Source: Dreissena polymorpha | Lineage: Eukaryota > Mollusca > Bivalvia > Myida > Dreissenidae | Reading direction: 5' to 3' | Assembly (NCBI RefSeq): GCF_020536995.1 | Contig: NC_068360.1 | Span: 86,463,426 to 86,527,425, forward strand | DNA: 64,000 bases | In this document: piece by piece, positions 22,682-34,888 of the stretch | How positions within the stretch are numbered: the first letter of the stretch is position 1 | Layout: each line of letters opens with the position of its first letter | Position numbers and translations under genes: made by a program | The notes under the pieces: generated by a model | The model's database searches: none | Seen by the model: the letters and a program-made list of their open reading frames with translations, nothing else | Told to the model about the DNA's origin: nothing

Positions 22682-23943
22682 ATGCCCCCCTTCGAACAAG
22701 AGGGGTTATATTGCTCTGCTCATGTCGGTCTGTCTGTCTGTCGGTCGGTCCGTCCACCAGGTGGTTGTCAGACGATAACTCGAGAACGCTTTGGCTTAGG
22801 ATCATGAAACTTCATAGGTACATTGATCATGACTCGCAGATGACCCCTATTGATTTTGAGGTCACTAGGTCAAAGGTCACAGGTGAAGGTCACAGTTACT
22901 GGAAATAGGCATTTTAAGGATTTAGCATGGTTCAAACAAGGGAAACAACTATCGTTTATGCATGTTCTTTTTTGTTACAGCATTTGCCTCCCTTGTAATA
23001 TATTTAAATTTTACCAAATGTAAGGCTAACTGCATTTTTGTAATGCATTGTATCCACCACCACTACCACCACCACCACCACCACCAGCGTCACCACCACA
23101 ACAACCACCACCACCACCGCCACCAACACCACCACCACCACCGCCACCACCACCACCACAACCACCACCACCACCACCGTCACCATCACGACAACCACCA
23201 CCAACACCGTCACCGCCACCACCACCGCCACCACCACCACCTCCACCACCACCACCACCACCACCACCACCACGACCACCACCACCACCACCACTACCAC
23301 CACCACCGCCAACCACCACGACAACCACCACCACCACCGCCACCACCAGCACCACCACCACCACGACCACCATCACCACCGCCACCACCGTCACCACAAA
23401 CCGCCACCAACACCACCACCGCCACCAACACCACCACCGCCACCACCACCACCGCCACCACCACCACCAACCACCACCACCGCCACCACCGTCACCACCA
23501 CGACAACCACCACAACCACCGCCACCAACACCACCACTGCCACCGCCACCACCACCACGACCACCACCACCACCACCACCGCCACCGCCACCACCGTCAC
23601 CACCACGACAACCACCACCACCACCGCCACCAACACCGCCACAACCACCGCCACCACCACCACCACCACCACGACCACCACCACCGCCACCACCGTCACC
23701 ACCACGACAACCACCACCACCACCGCCACCACCAACGCCACCACCACCGCCACCACCACCTCCACCACCACCACCACCATCACCACCACCACCACCACCA
23801 CCACCACCACCACCACCACCACCACCACCACCACCACCACCACCACCGTTGTTCACAGTGACAAAAAACGTATTCACACAATGGCTGCTACTACAACTTA
23901 TAGCCCATATAGGGGGGCATGCATGTTTTACAAACAGGCCTTG
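22682..23943 (+). mobile_element. Family-C element enlarged by a CCA array
   Basis: Left end TTATGCCCCCTTCGAACAAG and a GGTCTGTCTGTCTGTCGGTC tract, then GGTCAAAGGTCACAGGTGAA words; right end ATAGGGGGGCATGCATG with CAAACAGGCCTTG. The 0.8-kb CCA array lies between the two ends. Confidence 0.7.
23046..23847 (+). repeat. CCA trinucleotide array with longer-period order
   Basis: About 800 bp of CCA with point variants. The word CACGACAACCACC recurs near 23188, 23318, 23498, 23604 and 23702, often after CCGTCACCA, so roughly 100-bp blocks are overlaid on the trinucleotide. The His-rich, Pro-rich and Gly/Val-rich open frames in all phases are by-products. Confidence 0.95.
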
Positions 23944-24640
23944 TTGCTTCTTTCTTTGTACAGGAACTAGCATTAAGGAGAAGATGCCTGTGTGAAGGTG
24001 TTACCTCTTCATGGCAATACAATACAATACAAATCTGAAATTGTGTTTGTTTCTCCCGCAGTCCTGCATATGTATTTTCTATTACTGTTTGTTAATGGTG
24101 TTTTGTATGGTTATTGGCCTTTTCTTGTGTTAATTTCAAATTAATTTAAGAACTGTGCATGATTATTTTTAGAAAATTGTGGTAGAGTTAGTTAGTTGTT
24201 GCAGTGAGGGTCTGAAATTTGTTAATGGCATTTAAAGGAGTGTGTTCACAGATCGATGATTTTTTATGCCACATATATCAAACATAAAAGGATACTGTAT
24301 GAACGTGAGTTAAATACATGTATACATACAATTAAAAAAGGTGGGTACGCAGTGTTTAAAAATATGTGCGAACTAAAACGAAAATAAAGTTGCTAATACC
24401 GAATTGGAACTTAAGTATCAAGAAATACATGTACATGTAAGCAAATATTGTAAGTTCAATAATTTTTTTCATGAGTTATATCTCTATGAAGTGTTGTGTA
24501 ATATTTATACAAACTTTCGTTTCTACTGAATTGCAAATGTAGCTTTATTGTATTTTGATGATAAAAAGTCCTTACACATGTTTCATATGCCAACCACTTT
24601 GAACTTGTATAGCCAATATCTGTGACAAAGCCCATTCCTC
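23944..24640. other. Intergenic, no gene seen
   Basis: AT-rich, with a short AATAC run near 24018. Nothing recognised. Confidence 0.5.
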
Positions 24641-25769
24641 GAGCATTACTTGTATGTGACAGTGAGCCTTTTGTATTATGTATTGTTTTTGTATAATTCA
24701 AGCTCTATAAATAAATTATGCATATATTTTTGCTATAGTGAATCACTGTTGTGTCTTGAGTATGTGTTGAGTATGTCTTTAAAACTTAAAAAACGTATTT
24801 GCTCACTTATTGCAATGTTGTAAAACATAATGATCGGATGATTTGTAACCGAATAAATAATAATACATTAAGCAATTTGTTGAAGTTTACTTAAGTAAGA
24901 TCATTTTGAACAATTTCATATTAAATTTTTGCAACATTCCACTACATGTATCAGTATGTGTAACATCACTACGGTACATAATATGACCGAACATGCATAA
25001 CGTCATTACCTTTAGGACGACCGAAACATAAATTTTTTACTTTGCTCTCAAAGGCGTAATTAAAGCTTACTAATAACTTCCATCGTAAAACGGCTTCATA
25101 CATTTGCCCACTCCTTGAGCATTACTTGTATGTGACAGCCTTTTGTATTATGTATTGTTTTTGTATAATTCAAGCTCTATAAATAAATTATGCATATATT
25201 TTTGCTATAGTGAATCACTGTTGTGTCTTGAGTATGTGTTGAGTATGTCTTTAAAACTTAAAAAACGTATTTGCTCACTTATTGCAATGTTGTAAAACAT
25301 AATGATCGGATGATTTGTAACCGAATAAATAACAATACATTAAGCAATTTGTTGAAGTTTACTTAAGTAAGATCATTTTGAACAATTTCATATTAAATTT
25401 TTGCAACATTCCACTACATGTATCAGTATGTGTAACATCACTACGGTACATAATATGACCGAAAATGCATAACGTCATTACCTTTAGGACGACCGAAACA
25501 TAATTTTTTTACTTTGCTCTCAAAGGCGTAATTAAAGCTTACTAATAACTTCCATCGTAAAACGGCTTCATACATTTGCCCACTGCTCGAGCATTACTTG
25601 TATGTGACAGCCTTTTGTATTATGTATTGTTTTTGTATAATTCAAGCTCTATAAATAAATTATGCATTTATTTTTGCTATAGTGAATCACTGTTGTGTCT
25701 TGAGTATGCTCTCAAAGGCGTAATTAAAGCTTACTAATAACTTCCATCGTAAAACGGCTTCATACATTT
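24641..25769 (+). repeat. 475-bp tandem repeat, 2.4 units
   Basis: Units start GAGCATTACTTGTATGTGAC at 24641, 25117 and 25589. The first two are about 98 percent alike by eye. The third lacks about 290 bp in its middle, joining TTGAGTATG directly to CTCTCAAAGGCG, and ends at CATACATTTG. The high similarity indicates a recent duplication. Confidence 0.95.
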
Positions 25770-25802
25770 GTCAAATGATATCAATTACATAAGTAAATGT
25801 TT

Positions 25803-26002
25803 GAACTAGTTTAAGCCTATTTATGTTTGCTCGATTACATCAAAATCCTAAGGCTTATTGAGACACTCTCGAGTCCGTTTCCTGGGAAGAACCAGAACTT
25901 GGTATCTATCGAGGAGATAATGAGAACGCTCCCCGAGTAGGGATAGAACCCACGAACTCCCGATCGCTAGGCGGACAACAAATCCATTACACCACCGCGA
26001 CC
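25803..26002 (-). mobile_element. tRNA-derived SINE, family D
   Basis: On the minus strand it begins GGTCGCGGTGGTGTAATGGA (A box) and has a B-box-like GGTTCTATCCC, then the body with AAACGGACTCGAGAG, ending GTTTAAACTAG-like. The same family stands in plus orientation at 40103. The B box is mutated from GGTTCGATCCC, so it is an older copy. Confidence 0.85.
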
Positions 26003-26189
26003 TTCAATTATATTGTATATCACTATTGCAGTATTGCTCTCTCATTATACACTAGCATGTGGTCCTTTATTTATTGCAAGTGATCAATGGCCAAAACCGC
26101 ACCGCACGATACAAAAAACAGCATTACACAATACATAACAACATGCAAACATAATCAAATAAAGCTGGGGTCACCGCGTATCGGCATGT

Positions 26190-28345
26190 GATTTTTCTAG
26201 CTCTTGTCATTTTGCATGTAAATAAATGAAGTATATTTACTGCTCGCGACATAAAACACAATTAAACGATAAGTTTCTTCTAAACTCTTGTTATTTTGCA
26301 TATGAATAAATTAAGTATTATTGACTGCTGGCACCGTGAAACACAATTAAAGAATTGCTTTTAATATCTTTTGTCATTGTGCAGGTGAATAAATGAAGTA
26401 TGTTTACTGCTGGCCTCGTGATACACAATTAAAGCATGTGTTTTTCTAGCATTTGTAATTTTGCATTTGAATAAATGAAGTAAATTGACTGCTGGCCTCG
26501 TGAAACACAACTAAACGATATGTTTTTCTAGCTCTTGTCATTTTGCATGTGAATAAATGACGTATATTTAATGCTGGCCTCGTGATACACAATTAAAGCA
26601 TGTGTTTTTCTAGCTCTTGTCATTTTGCATTTGAATAAATTGAGTAAATTGACTGCTGGCCTCGTGAAACACAATTAAACGATATGTTTCTTCTAACTCT
26701 TGTCATTTTTCCATTCGAATAAAGGACGTATATTTACTGCTGGCCTCGTGAAACACAATTAAAATTTGTGTTTTTCTAGCTCTTGTCATTTTGCATTTGA
26801 AAAAATGAAGTAAATTGACTGCTGGCCTTGTGAAACACTATTAAAGCATTTTTTTTCTAACTCTTGTCATTTTTGGACTCAGGTGTTTAATGCAAACGAC
26901 AGGTTTTTTTCTAACTCTTGCCATTTTGCATGTAAATATATAAAGTATATTGACCGCTCGTGACCGAAAACACAGTAAAAGCACGTGTTTCTTTCTAACT
27001 CTTGTCATTTTTTGTGTGAATAAATTAAGGTTTATTGACTGCTTGCCCCGTGAAACACTATTAAAGCAATTTTTTCTAACTCTTGTCATTTTTGGACTCA
27101 GATGTTCAATGCAAACGACAGGTTTTTTTCTAACTCTTGTCATTTTGCATGTAAATATATAAAGTATATTGACCGCTCGTGACCTAAAACACAGTTAAAG
27201 CACGTGTTTCTTTCTAACTCTTGTCATTTTTCTTGTGAATAAATTTAGGTTTATTGACTGCTTGCACCGTGAAACACTATTAAAGCATTTTTTTCTAACT
27301 CTTGTCATTTTTGGATTCAGATGTTCAAAACAAACGACAGGTTTTTTTCTAACTCTTGTCATTTTGCATGTAAATATATAAAGTATATTGACCGCTTGTG
27401 ACCGAAAACACAGTTAAAGCACCTGTTTCTTTCTAACTCTTGTCATTTTTCTTGTGAATAAATTTAGGTTTGTCGACTGCTTGCACCGTGAAACACTATT
27501 AAAGCAAATTTTTCTAACTCTTTCCATTTTTGGACTCAGATGTTCAATGAAAACGAAAGGATTTTTTCTAACTCTTGTCATTTTGCGTGTTAATGTATAA
27601 AGTATATTGACCGCTCGTGACCGAAAACACAGTTAAAGCACGTGTTTCTATCTAACTCTTGTCATTTTTCTTGTGAATAAATTTAGGTTTATTGACTGCT
27701 TGCACCGTGAGACACTATTAAAGCAATTTTTTTTCTAACTCTTGTCATTTTTGGACTCACGTGAAACACTATTAAAGCAATTTTTTCTAATTCTTGTCAT
27801 TTTTGGTCTCAGGTGTTCAATGCAAACGACAGGTTTTTTTCTAACTCTTGCCTTTTTGCATGTAAATATATAAAGTATATTGACCGCTCGTGACCTAACA
27901 TGCAGTTAAAGCACGTGTTTCTTTCTAACTCTTGTCATTTTTCTTGTGAATAAATTATGGTTTATTGACTGCTTGCACCGTGAAACACTATTAAAGCAAT
28001 TTTTTCAAACTCTTGTCACTTTTGGACTCAGATGTTCAATGCAAACGAACAACAGGTGTTTTTCTAACTCTTGTCATTTTGCATGTAAATTTATAAAGTA
28101 TATTGACCGCTCGTGACCGAAAACACAGTTAAAGCACGTGTTTCTTTTTAACTCTTTTCATTTTTCTTGTGAATAAATTAAGGTTTATTGACTGCTTGCA
28201 CCGTGAAACACTATTAAAGCAATTTTTTTCTAACTCTTGTCATTTTTGGACTCGGATGTTCAATGCAAACGACTTTGCGACATCCTTTGCGACAATGCTC
28301 CTAACTCTTGTCATTTTGTATGAGCGAGTGTCTAACTCTTTACAA
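26190..28345 (+). repeat. 82-bp satellite grading into a 219-bp higher-order repeat
   Basis: From 26195 to 26855 a monomer of 82-84 bp repeats about nine times, each with TTTCTAGCTCTTGTCATTTT. From about 26860 a 219-220 bp unit takes over, marked by TTGGACTCAGATGTTCAATG at about 26873, 27093, 27312, 27531, 27752, 28023 and 28247. It consists of two 82-bp-type monomers plus a 55-bp shortened one. An extra partial unit lies near 27813. Each sub-unit keeps the CTCTTGTCATTTT core while the rest varies. Confidence 0.93.
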
Positions 28346-29326
28346 ATAAGGCTAACCGTTAATGTTACTGCAGTCAACGTACTGATTTTTTTTTCTTTTT
28401 TGTTACTTCTTTTTTACTCGTTAACCGTCTTTTTGGTAACGATTCACGATTGTTGTTTTTTATGTTGTCGCGAAAATAAATTACTTTCGGTTCGTTTTTT
28501 ACACAATTGTTAAAGAAAAATCTATTTTGACGTCGTAATATATTGTATTATGCATATTATCGATACAATCTATTATTGAATTATATAAAACATCTTTTTA
28601 TTTAAGATTTATACTTTGTAAATAATAAACCGAACAAAACGGACATGTCGGGACTTCAGTTACGGTATTTACCGACATTAGCCGACGTCAACCGATCTTA
28701 CAAAAAAACGCGGGAAATGATTACAGTTGTACTACCTACGATAGCAAAATCTTCATTAATTATAAGCATCGACATGCTTTAATGCATGTTACAGTTTCTT
28801 TTTGTTGTTATGCCCCAACCACACACACATTGGTTATTTTGAGGTTGCATAGTAATACGCTATTGGTGGTTGATTAGTTAATTATTTAGATGGTTGCGCG
28901 GTTTGTCCAGTCTATATCAATTTTGCGTTATTGGATTTTTAAATTATTCAGACCCATATTCAATTTTGATTTACTGCTAAAAATAGAAAGTCTTGGTAGA
29001 AACTTAATTTTTTATCCGATTTATCGTTTGGCAACAATAAATTATTACAGTTAAACCAAATATATGCAACATTTTGTCATAACTAATAGAGTGTTTGAAC
29101 TACGTTTGCAAATGAACTATGCATAAAATGAACACATTGGATAAAACATTCTTCATCTGTCATGAAATATTCGCCAATCTTGCTCAGTTTTTAGATTGCC
29201 TTTTCATTGAAGGTGATCTTTGAGGTGACATTTGAAATGATCAAACCAGAATTACCAAATTTGTTGCTGTATGTTTGTATGTTATATATATATATATAAT
29301 ACAAGTAAAAACACGTGTCTGGGATT
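28346..29326. other. Intergenic, no gene seen
   Basis: AT-rich. A CG-containing patch at about 28625-28725 with repeated CCGACNTNA-like words stands out but gives no open frame or splice pair. Confidence 0.5.
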
Positions 29327-29774
29327 TTAAATATATATTGATATAGCCAACGCGTTTTGCACAGCTCATCAGTGCATAACACAATATATTACAACGTCAA
29401 AATGTCATGGAGATAACGTCATATAAATTATGACGTCATAACGTCAATAAATATTCAAATGAAATTTAATTGGGGTTTAAATACATGGATAAAATGTTGT
29501 TCCTTGGCTCACCTAGCTGAAATATTGTTCGAAAATAGCTTATAAAATGGAAATATTTTAAATTTTGGTTCATAATGTGAACATTCATCTAAATGTTTAC
29601 TTAATGGCATCTGTCTTGTTGAGGGGTCTCGCATTTTTTTGTTCATGGACAGATCGCTATGACGTCATAATTGATATAACGCTATCTCCATGACATGTTG
29701 ACGTTGTTATATATTGTATTATGCCCTGATGAGCTGTGCGAAACGCGTTGGCTATATCAATATATATTTAAAAA
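29327..29774. mobile_element. MITE with about 115-bp inverted ends in a TA-rich site
   Basis: The left arm (29327-29448) and right arm (29656-29774) are inverted copies sharing TATATTGATATAGCCAACGC and ATCTCCATGACA. The core has no coding capacity. TA dinucleotide runs flank both sides (about 29283 and 29788), suggesting insertion into a TA repeat. Confidence 0.8.
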
Positions 29775-29780
29775 AAAATA

Positions 29781-29817
<37 letters not shown>

Positions 29818-30237
29818 TAAAATTGACAATAATCAATATAGAAATACATGTTCTACTTTTCATACAATCTTATTAACTGAAGACAAAATGTCTTTAACCA
29901 TTCAAGTGAAATAGAAACTTTAAAGCTTGCAAAAAACAACAACATTTTTCGCTGTATTAGTTTAAATAAAAGGTATGCACAAATCGGCATGATTCAGGAT
30001 AGAGGCTAACTTCTCAGATTTGACTTAACTCGCTAAGTTTGCTTGCATGTTGTTTTATAGATTTAATCAAAGTATTAAAGAAATATTCTACCAGAAGCGC
30101 TTGTCAATGTACATTGATGCGTAAGAACAAAAGCATGATACATTACTATGATTATGTCATATTCTTGTGCATAGCTTTGTGCTGAATCATCGACATACGA
30201 TGTAAGACAATCTGCTTTTTGTGCATGTTTAGCGTAC
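29775..30237. other. Intergenic with TA microsatellite
   Basis: A TA run at about 29786-29812, then AT-rich sequence without a recognised gene. Confidence 0.5.
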
Positions 30238-30340
30238 CTGAGCAACATATTGCGTTGACCTACGTGCGCCTTTCTTTCTTCAACAATTACCTTGTGAGGA
30301 ATTTTAGATGTCACACTGATCGCAGAATCAGCATCAAAAC
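30238..30340 (-). CDS. Candidate single exon, function unknown
   Basis: On the minus strand, the acceptor ATATGTTTTACCAG is followed by 103 nt open in one frame and a donor CAG|GTACGC. It would encode FDADSAISVTSKIPHKVIVE and then about 13 further residues, with two spare bases at each end. The composition is protein-like. I did not find partner exons in the window: any upstream exon must leave one base, and the next must supply one. I do not recognise the sequence. It could be a lone exon of a large gene, a relic, or chance. Confidence 0.3.
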
Positions 30341-30570
30341 CTGGTAAAACATATGTCCCAACCGTCAAAACTGGGTCTTATGCGGTCAAAAATTAGTTTC
30401 TAGGTCCAATGAATGGCCTGTCAGACACATTGTCGGATAATATATTAGTAATGAAATACATGTCGTTAATTATACATGCACACCTGATTACTTTGTATGA
30501 TTCAATTTCAGGTCATGTATTGTGTCCGATGCAACCCAAACACAATCATTGTCATACTAATGTTTACCAA

Positions 30571-30775
30571 TGTATGCCTAGCATCTAGAAAAAAAGGCAT
30601 TGGCAAACAGCGTAGACCCAGATGAGACGACGCGATGATGCGGCGTCTCACCAGGGTCTGCGCTGTTTGCTTAAAGGAATTTCTGTAAGAAATATTCTAA
30701 ATATAGAAATAAATATACTAGACATCCCTAATTTTAGAAATCAAACTATCCAATTAAGAAGGATGGGAGAGTCAA
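30571..30775 (+). mobile_element. MITE family B, copy 1 (right end eroded)
   Basis: Contains ATGCCTAGCATCTAG at the left and the internal hairpin around GACCCAGATGAGACG/CGTCTCACCAGGGTC. The right inverted end beyond GGATGGGAGAGTC is lost. Confidence 0.85.
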
Positions 30776-31773
30776 TAAATAATAGTACAATAAAACCAAC
30801 GCATGTTGAAAAGGCACTATTGATAATATATAAGGCATTAAAAGTACATTTGTATGCATATGTGCTCACAAACACTTACTATAGCAAATACTACAAAGCA
30901 AAGAAATTGCAACAAAATGGCTGGAAATTAGTTTTTGTCACGAAAAAGAATTATAAAGTTGCTGCTCACATAAGGTTTCCGATTCTTCACTAGATGGTAT
31001 CCATGTTTTCCCAACATGGTCATTAAAAACGCAAATTTTACCACAAAAAATAGTTTCCCGGAGAAACCCTGCTGTGAGGTTATGGCAGACATGTGTAAGT
31101 TTGTATAAATCCTTTAATTATTGTAGTGGCTTGCAAATTAAAGCAGTTTTTCTCCCCTAAATGCCTGAACATGGCCCATTGTGCCCGATCTTTTACTTCA
31201 GGGAGCCACATTTCGCTCATTTTTTTAGAAAATTTGTCAGCATTTTTTCTACATGTAGTTCAATACCTTTGTTATCAATGTTAATACACAGATATTTGAA
31301 ATTGGACTTTGAAGATTTTTAATTTTTCAAATTTACTTACCCATTGTAAGTTCACGCTAAAATATACAAAGCTGCTCGGATGGTATTATGCTGCTCACAA
31401 GGTATCGGGTTTTCTGGGGTGGTGTACTAAACATTATTTCGATTGCTACATCAGCACAGATCAGTGGTCCCGAGGACAAGCCTGATATTGCGTCATCATC
31501 TAAAAGATTTTCACTTGCGGATACAGAAGGATGAGTCTTGCAAGGAGTTTATTGGCACAGGTCAAGAGTGTCCTGAATCCCAAATTGAATTTAAACCTGT
31601 ATTTAATCATACGACGTATGTGCACCAAAAAATGTAATATTACCATTGCATGATGTGCGACAACATAACACTCAATTAATAATGCAGTGGCATACTTAAA
31701 TACCCATGTACCGCCGTCGTCATCAAGAACTAAAGGGGCATACGATTTGGAAAGGTAAATAAATATCAAAACG
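30776..31773. other. Intergenic with an unassigned open stretch
   Basis: After an acceptor-like GATTGCTACATCAG (about 31453) a stretch to about 31635 reads as protein-like in two overlapping frames (SGPEDKPDIASSSKRFSLAD, then ESCKEFIGTGQECPES). It may be a decayed exon, but I cannot assign it. The rest is featureless. Confidence 0.3.
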
Positions 31774-32003
31774 TTAACCCATTTATGCCTAGCGTCTTGA
31801 AAAAAGGCCTTGGCAAACAGCGTAGACCCAGATGAGACACCGCATGATGCGGCGTCTCATCTGAGTCTGCGCTGTTTGCTTACAGGCATTTCTTTAGGAA
31901 ATATTCTAAATATAGAAATAAATATACTAGACATCCCTAATTTTGTATATAAAGTGATCCAATTTTGCAGAATGGGAGAGTCCACTATGCATAAATGGGT
32001 TAA
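31774..32003 (+). mobile_element. MITE family B, copy 2 (complete)
   Basis: Bounded by TTAACCCATTTATGCCTAG and its exact or near-exact complement at the right. The outer TTAA at both ends and the CCC that follows fit a piggyBac-like target and terminus. The internal hairpin spans about 60 bp. Confidence 0.92.
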
Positions 32004-32189
32004 ACAATTGACTCGAACCGATCAAAGGGAACCAACTAGGACTTGGTCGGTATAAAACCAAGAAAGACAAGTAAGTCACCATTGACATCGGTTTCTAACG
32101 GCCTTGTATAGAGTAAAACCAGTAGGATTGATTGAAATCTGTATGTACATGTACAACTCCTTCATGCGAACCAGGATTTTTTTTAAAGT

Positions 32190-32404
32190 TTAACCCAGTT
32201 ATGCCTAGTGGACTCTCCCATCCTTCTAAATTGGTTCAATTTATTTCCAAAATTAGGGATTTCTAGTATACTTATTTCTATATTTCGAATATTTCTTACA
32301 GAAACAGCGCAGACCCTGATGAGACGCCGCATCATGCGGCGTCTCATCTGGGTCTACGCTGTTTGCCAAGGCTTTTTTTCTAGACGCTAGGCATAAATGG
32401 GTTA
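32190..32404 (-). mobile_element. MITE family B, copy 3 (complete, inverted)
   Basis: Starts TTAACCCAGTTATGCCTAG and ends CTAGGCATAAATGGGTTAA. It is in the opposite orientation to copies 1 and 2 and lies only 190 bp from copy 2, so the pair can also fold together. Confidence 0.92.
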
Positions 32405-32512
32405 ATAGCATAACTATAACGACAATTGGTGAGTGCCAATAATAAATGACAAGTGTAAGAAGCAATCTACGTTCAGTATACGCAAAATGTATTAAGCCAC
32501 GTACTATCTTTA

Positions 32513-32625
32513 AGGGACCTTTTAAAGATTTTGGCATGTTTTGAAGTTTTTCATTAAATGCTTTAAAATGAAAAATGTTCACATCAGAACAAAAGAGTTC
32601 CGGTACAAAATAAAAATAAAATTAA
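32513..32625 (-). repeat. Truncated relative of the TTAA/tRNA-like element
   Basis: TTAA precedes GGGACCTTTTAAAG, followed by TTTTGGCATGTTTTGAAG as in the element at 2764. The tRNA-like part and the other inverted end are missing. Confidence 0.7.
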
Positions 32626-32994
32626 AGAAATAAAGTAATCTACACTAATCTAATGGGAATTGTTGCCATTAAACACCATAATTTGTAATACTAGTATATG
32701 TTGTCATTTCGCAGAATAACAAATTATATGTTATCTATGTGGTTTGAACGTTGAACGTCTTTAACTAGCGTTTCTATTTATACAATTCATGTTATCAACA
32801 TAATAAGTTCTTACGGACATTAAGTGCTTTACTCGAGATAGACAATAAAATAACAATAGCCAATAACACAGATACGGAGTTCAAATTTGTATTATAATCA
32901 GTATGCGTTTAAAACATATTCGGCAATCCTATAAATGGATCTAGAGGGGATGCATCTTTCTACACACATGGGCAGATTAAGAGATATACATATA
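32626..32994. other. Intergenic, no gene seen
   Basis: AT-rich spacer; a CTACACACATGGG word near 32960 belongs to the pattern noted at 33255-33760. Confidence 0.5.
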
Positions 32995-33254
32995 AGTCGC
33001 GTTCTAAGAAAACTGGGCATAATTCGTGTGCGTAAAGTGTCGTCCCAGATTAGCCTGTGAAATCCGCACAGCCTAATCAGGGACGACACTTTCCGCCTAA
33101 ATTGGATTTTTGCTAAGAAGAGACTTCGTTTCAACGAAAAATGTCATAAACGCGGAAAGTGTCGTCCCAGATTAGCCTGTGCGGACTGCACAGGCTAATC
33201 TGGGACGACACTTTACACACATGCATTATGCCCAGTTTTCTCAGAACATGACTC
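32995..33254 (+). mobile_element. MITE family A, copy 3
   Basis: Inverted ends AGTCGCGTTCTAAGAAAACT and AGTTTTCTCAGAACATGACT, with both internal hairpins well preserved. ATAT directly before and after may be the target duplication. Confidence 0.92.
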
Positions 33255-33760
33255 ATATTATGCCTACACACATCGGAGGAATAAGAGAGGTATTATTTAG
33301 ACGGGTTCACCTTCCTACTCAAAGGGATATATTGAGAGGTAAGGCGTCATGTCAATTGCTCAGTGCTCAGTTTTCTACACACATATTATATGGTTTATAG
33401 GTTTACACATTCCTACACACATGTGTAGATTTATAAAGGTACGATAGGCTTTAGGGGGCTACAGCTCCCTACACACATGGGTGGTTGTAGAGGGGTACCG
33501 AAGTTGTAAACGTACCCTTAAATGTGGGAAAATCATTTTCTACACTTAATATGCATTTCATACCCGTCCTTTAGTGGTTAAAAGAAGGATTCGTACGTGG
33601 CGCTCGTTCTGACAAGGATAGTTGATTACAAAGTCGCATATTAACTCGCGGGCCACTGATTGCTCATATGCCAACATTAACGGATGGGAATCATGTGTCG
33701 TATAGAGAGAGATTGGAATAACTACAGTACATGACAGGCTCAAAAAGGCTCTATTGGCCA
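33255..33760. other. Intergenic with scattered CCTACACACATG words
   Basis: The word CTACACACATNGG recurs at about 32960, 33257, 33373, 33411 and 33471 with AGAGRGGTA-like words after it, suggesting a very diverged tandem repeat of roughly 60-100 bp into which the MITE at 32995 inserted. No gene. Confidence 0.4.
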
Positions 33761-33894
33761 TTGTCGGCTCAGGTACTACTTAAAAGTACTCCGGGGTATG
33801 GTCGGATGCCTTTAAACGTATTTTCCGTACCCGGGGTACATAGTAGTATACGTAAGGGTAACCGGGTACTTTTAAGTAGTACCCGAGCCGACAA
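33761..33894. mobile_element. MITE family E, complete
   Basis: 134 bp with inverted ends TTGTCGGCTCAGGTACTACT and its complement (AGTAGTACCCGAGCCGACAA) and inner CCGGGGTA words. A partial relative is at 60410. Confidence 0.85.
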
Positions 33895-34665
33895 CGATCC
33901 TTTGATCCTGAGAAAGCCCTTACCGCCTACAATAGCGTGAATGTTTATTTAAAGAAATGCTTGGTTCCCTCAATGTGGTATAACGCCGAATGTATTTATC
34001 CACCATTATCTTATGTTGTCAAATGATCTGTTCTTTAAGGTGACTTAAAGTTTACTGCACTGCTCCCTCCGCATATGTGTTGTGATTACCGATGATAAGC
34101 GTCGCAACACTTCGACAACAGCGTGGCCCCAATACACAGTTATTTAATACACAGGATTAGTAGGTGGGGATAAAAAAGAAGGCTTCTAGTAGGCATTCGA
34201 AAGATTCAAATAGGCATTAATAGCATTTTTAAATGGAATATGTTCTAATGGAAGAAATGTAAGTTAACTTCACTGAAAAATACTTCATTTTAAAGAGATA
34301 CATGATTTGTTTCTGTTCGAAAGCGCTTTGCGCGAATTGTCGTTATCTACGCTCGATACGAAAGTAATAAATCGTGAAACTATAGATTTACTCGTGTAAT
34401 TGAAACATTTCGAGTTATTATAACTAAATCGTTAATACTCTTTTGACCTACATCAATACGTGCTATTTCTAAATTGTAAAAGCATTTGCGAATGCAGGCT
34501 TTTTATCGCGACCAATCCATTCTTCTGTATGTTCATTTTTCAAACAATCTGGCTCATAATACATATCCGAACATCCATATCCCCTTAGATGCGTAAAAAC
34601 GTTTGTTGAGCGCGAAACAGGCATCACGTAGACCTTTGACAAGTAATACAACAGCAGACATAAAA
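33895..34665. other. Intergenic, no supported gene
   Basis: A 60-codon minus-strand open frame at 34469-34651 has protein-like composition but no convincing splice borders or domain. Nothing else seen. Confidence 0.4.
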
Positions 34666-34888
34666 GAGCATCGCTCTGGGAAAAAGGCGTGTGCGTAAAG
34701 TGTTGTCCAAGATTAGATTTGTCAAGGATTGAAAATCCAGCTGAAACTTAATTTTCATTTAGAAGTTACTTCATGTTAACGAAAAATTCTAGAAAAGCAA
34801 AGTGCCGTCCCAGATTAGACTTTGCGAACATCACAAGCTATTCTGGGACGTCACTTTGCATTTAGCCCGGTTTTCGCAGAGCGAGGCT
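34666..34888 (+). mobile_element. MITE family A, old copy
   Basis: Clearly related to the other family A copies (GTGCGTAAAGTGTTGTCC, CCGTCCCAGATTAGAC) but much more diverged and slightly shorter, so it is an older insertion. Confidence 0.8.

Noticed and set aside
22962-23995. Long open frames (up to 315 codons, His-, Pro-, Gly- or Val-rich) on both strands
   Set aside because: All are readings of the CCA array in different phases; no non-repetitive coding part and no splice or start context.
26841-27143. Minus-strand frame with repeated KMTRVRKK
   Set aside because: The 219-bp satellite unit is divisible by three, which keeps an open frame by chance; no start context or non-repeat part.
18498-28345. 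CRISPR array
   Set aside because: Tandem repeats here have no unique spacers and lie in animal DNA; they are minisatellite and satellite arrays.
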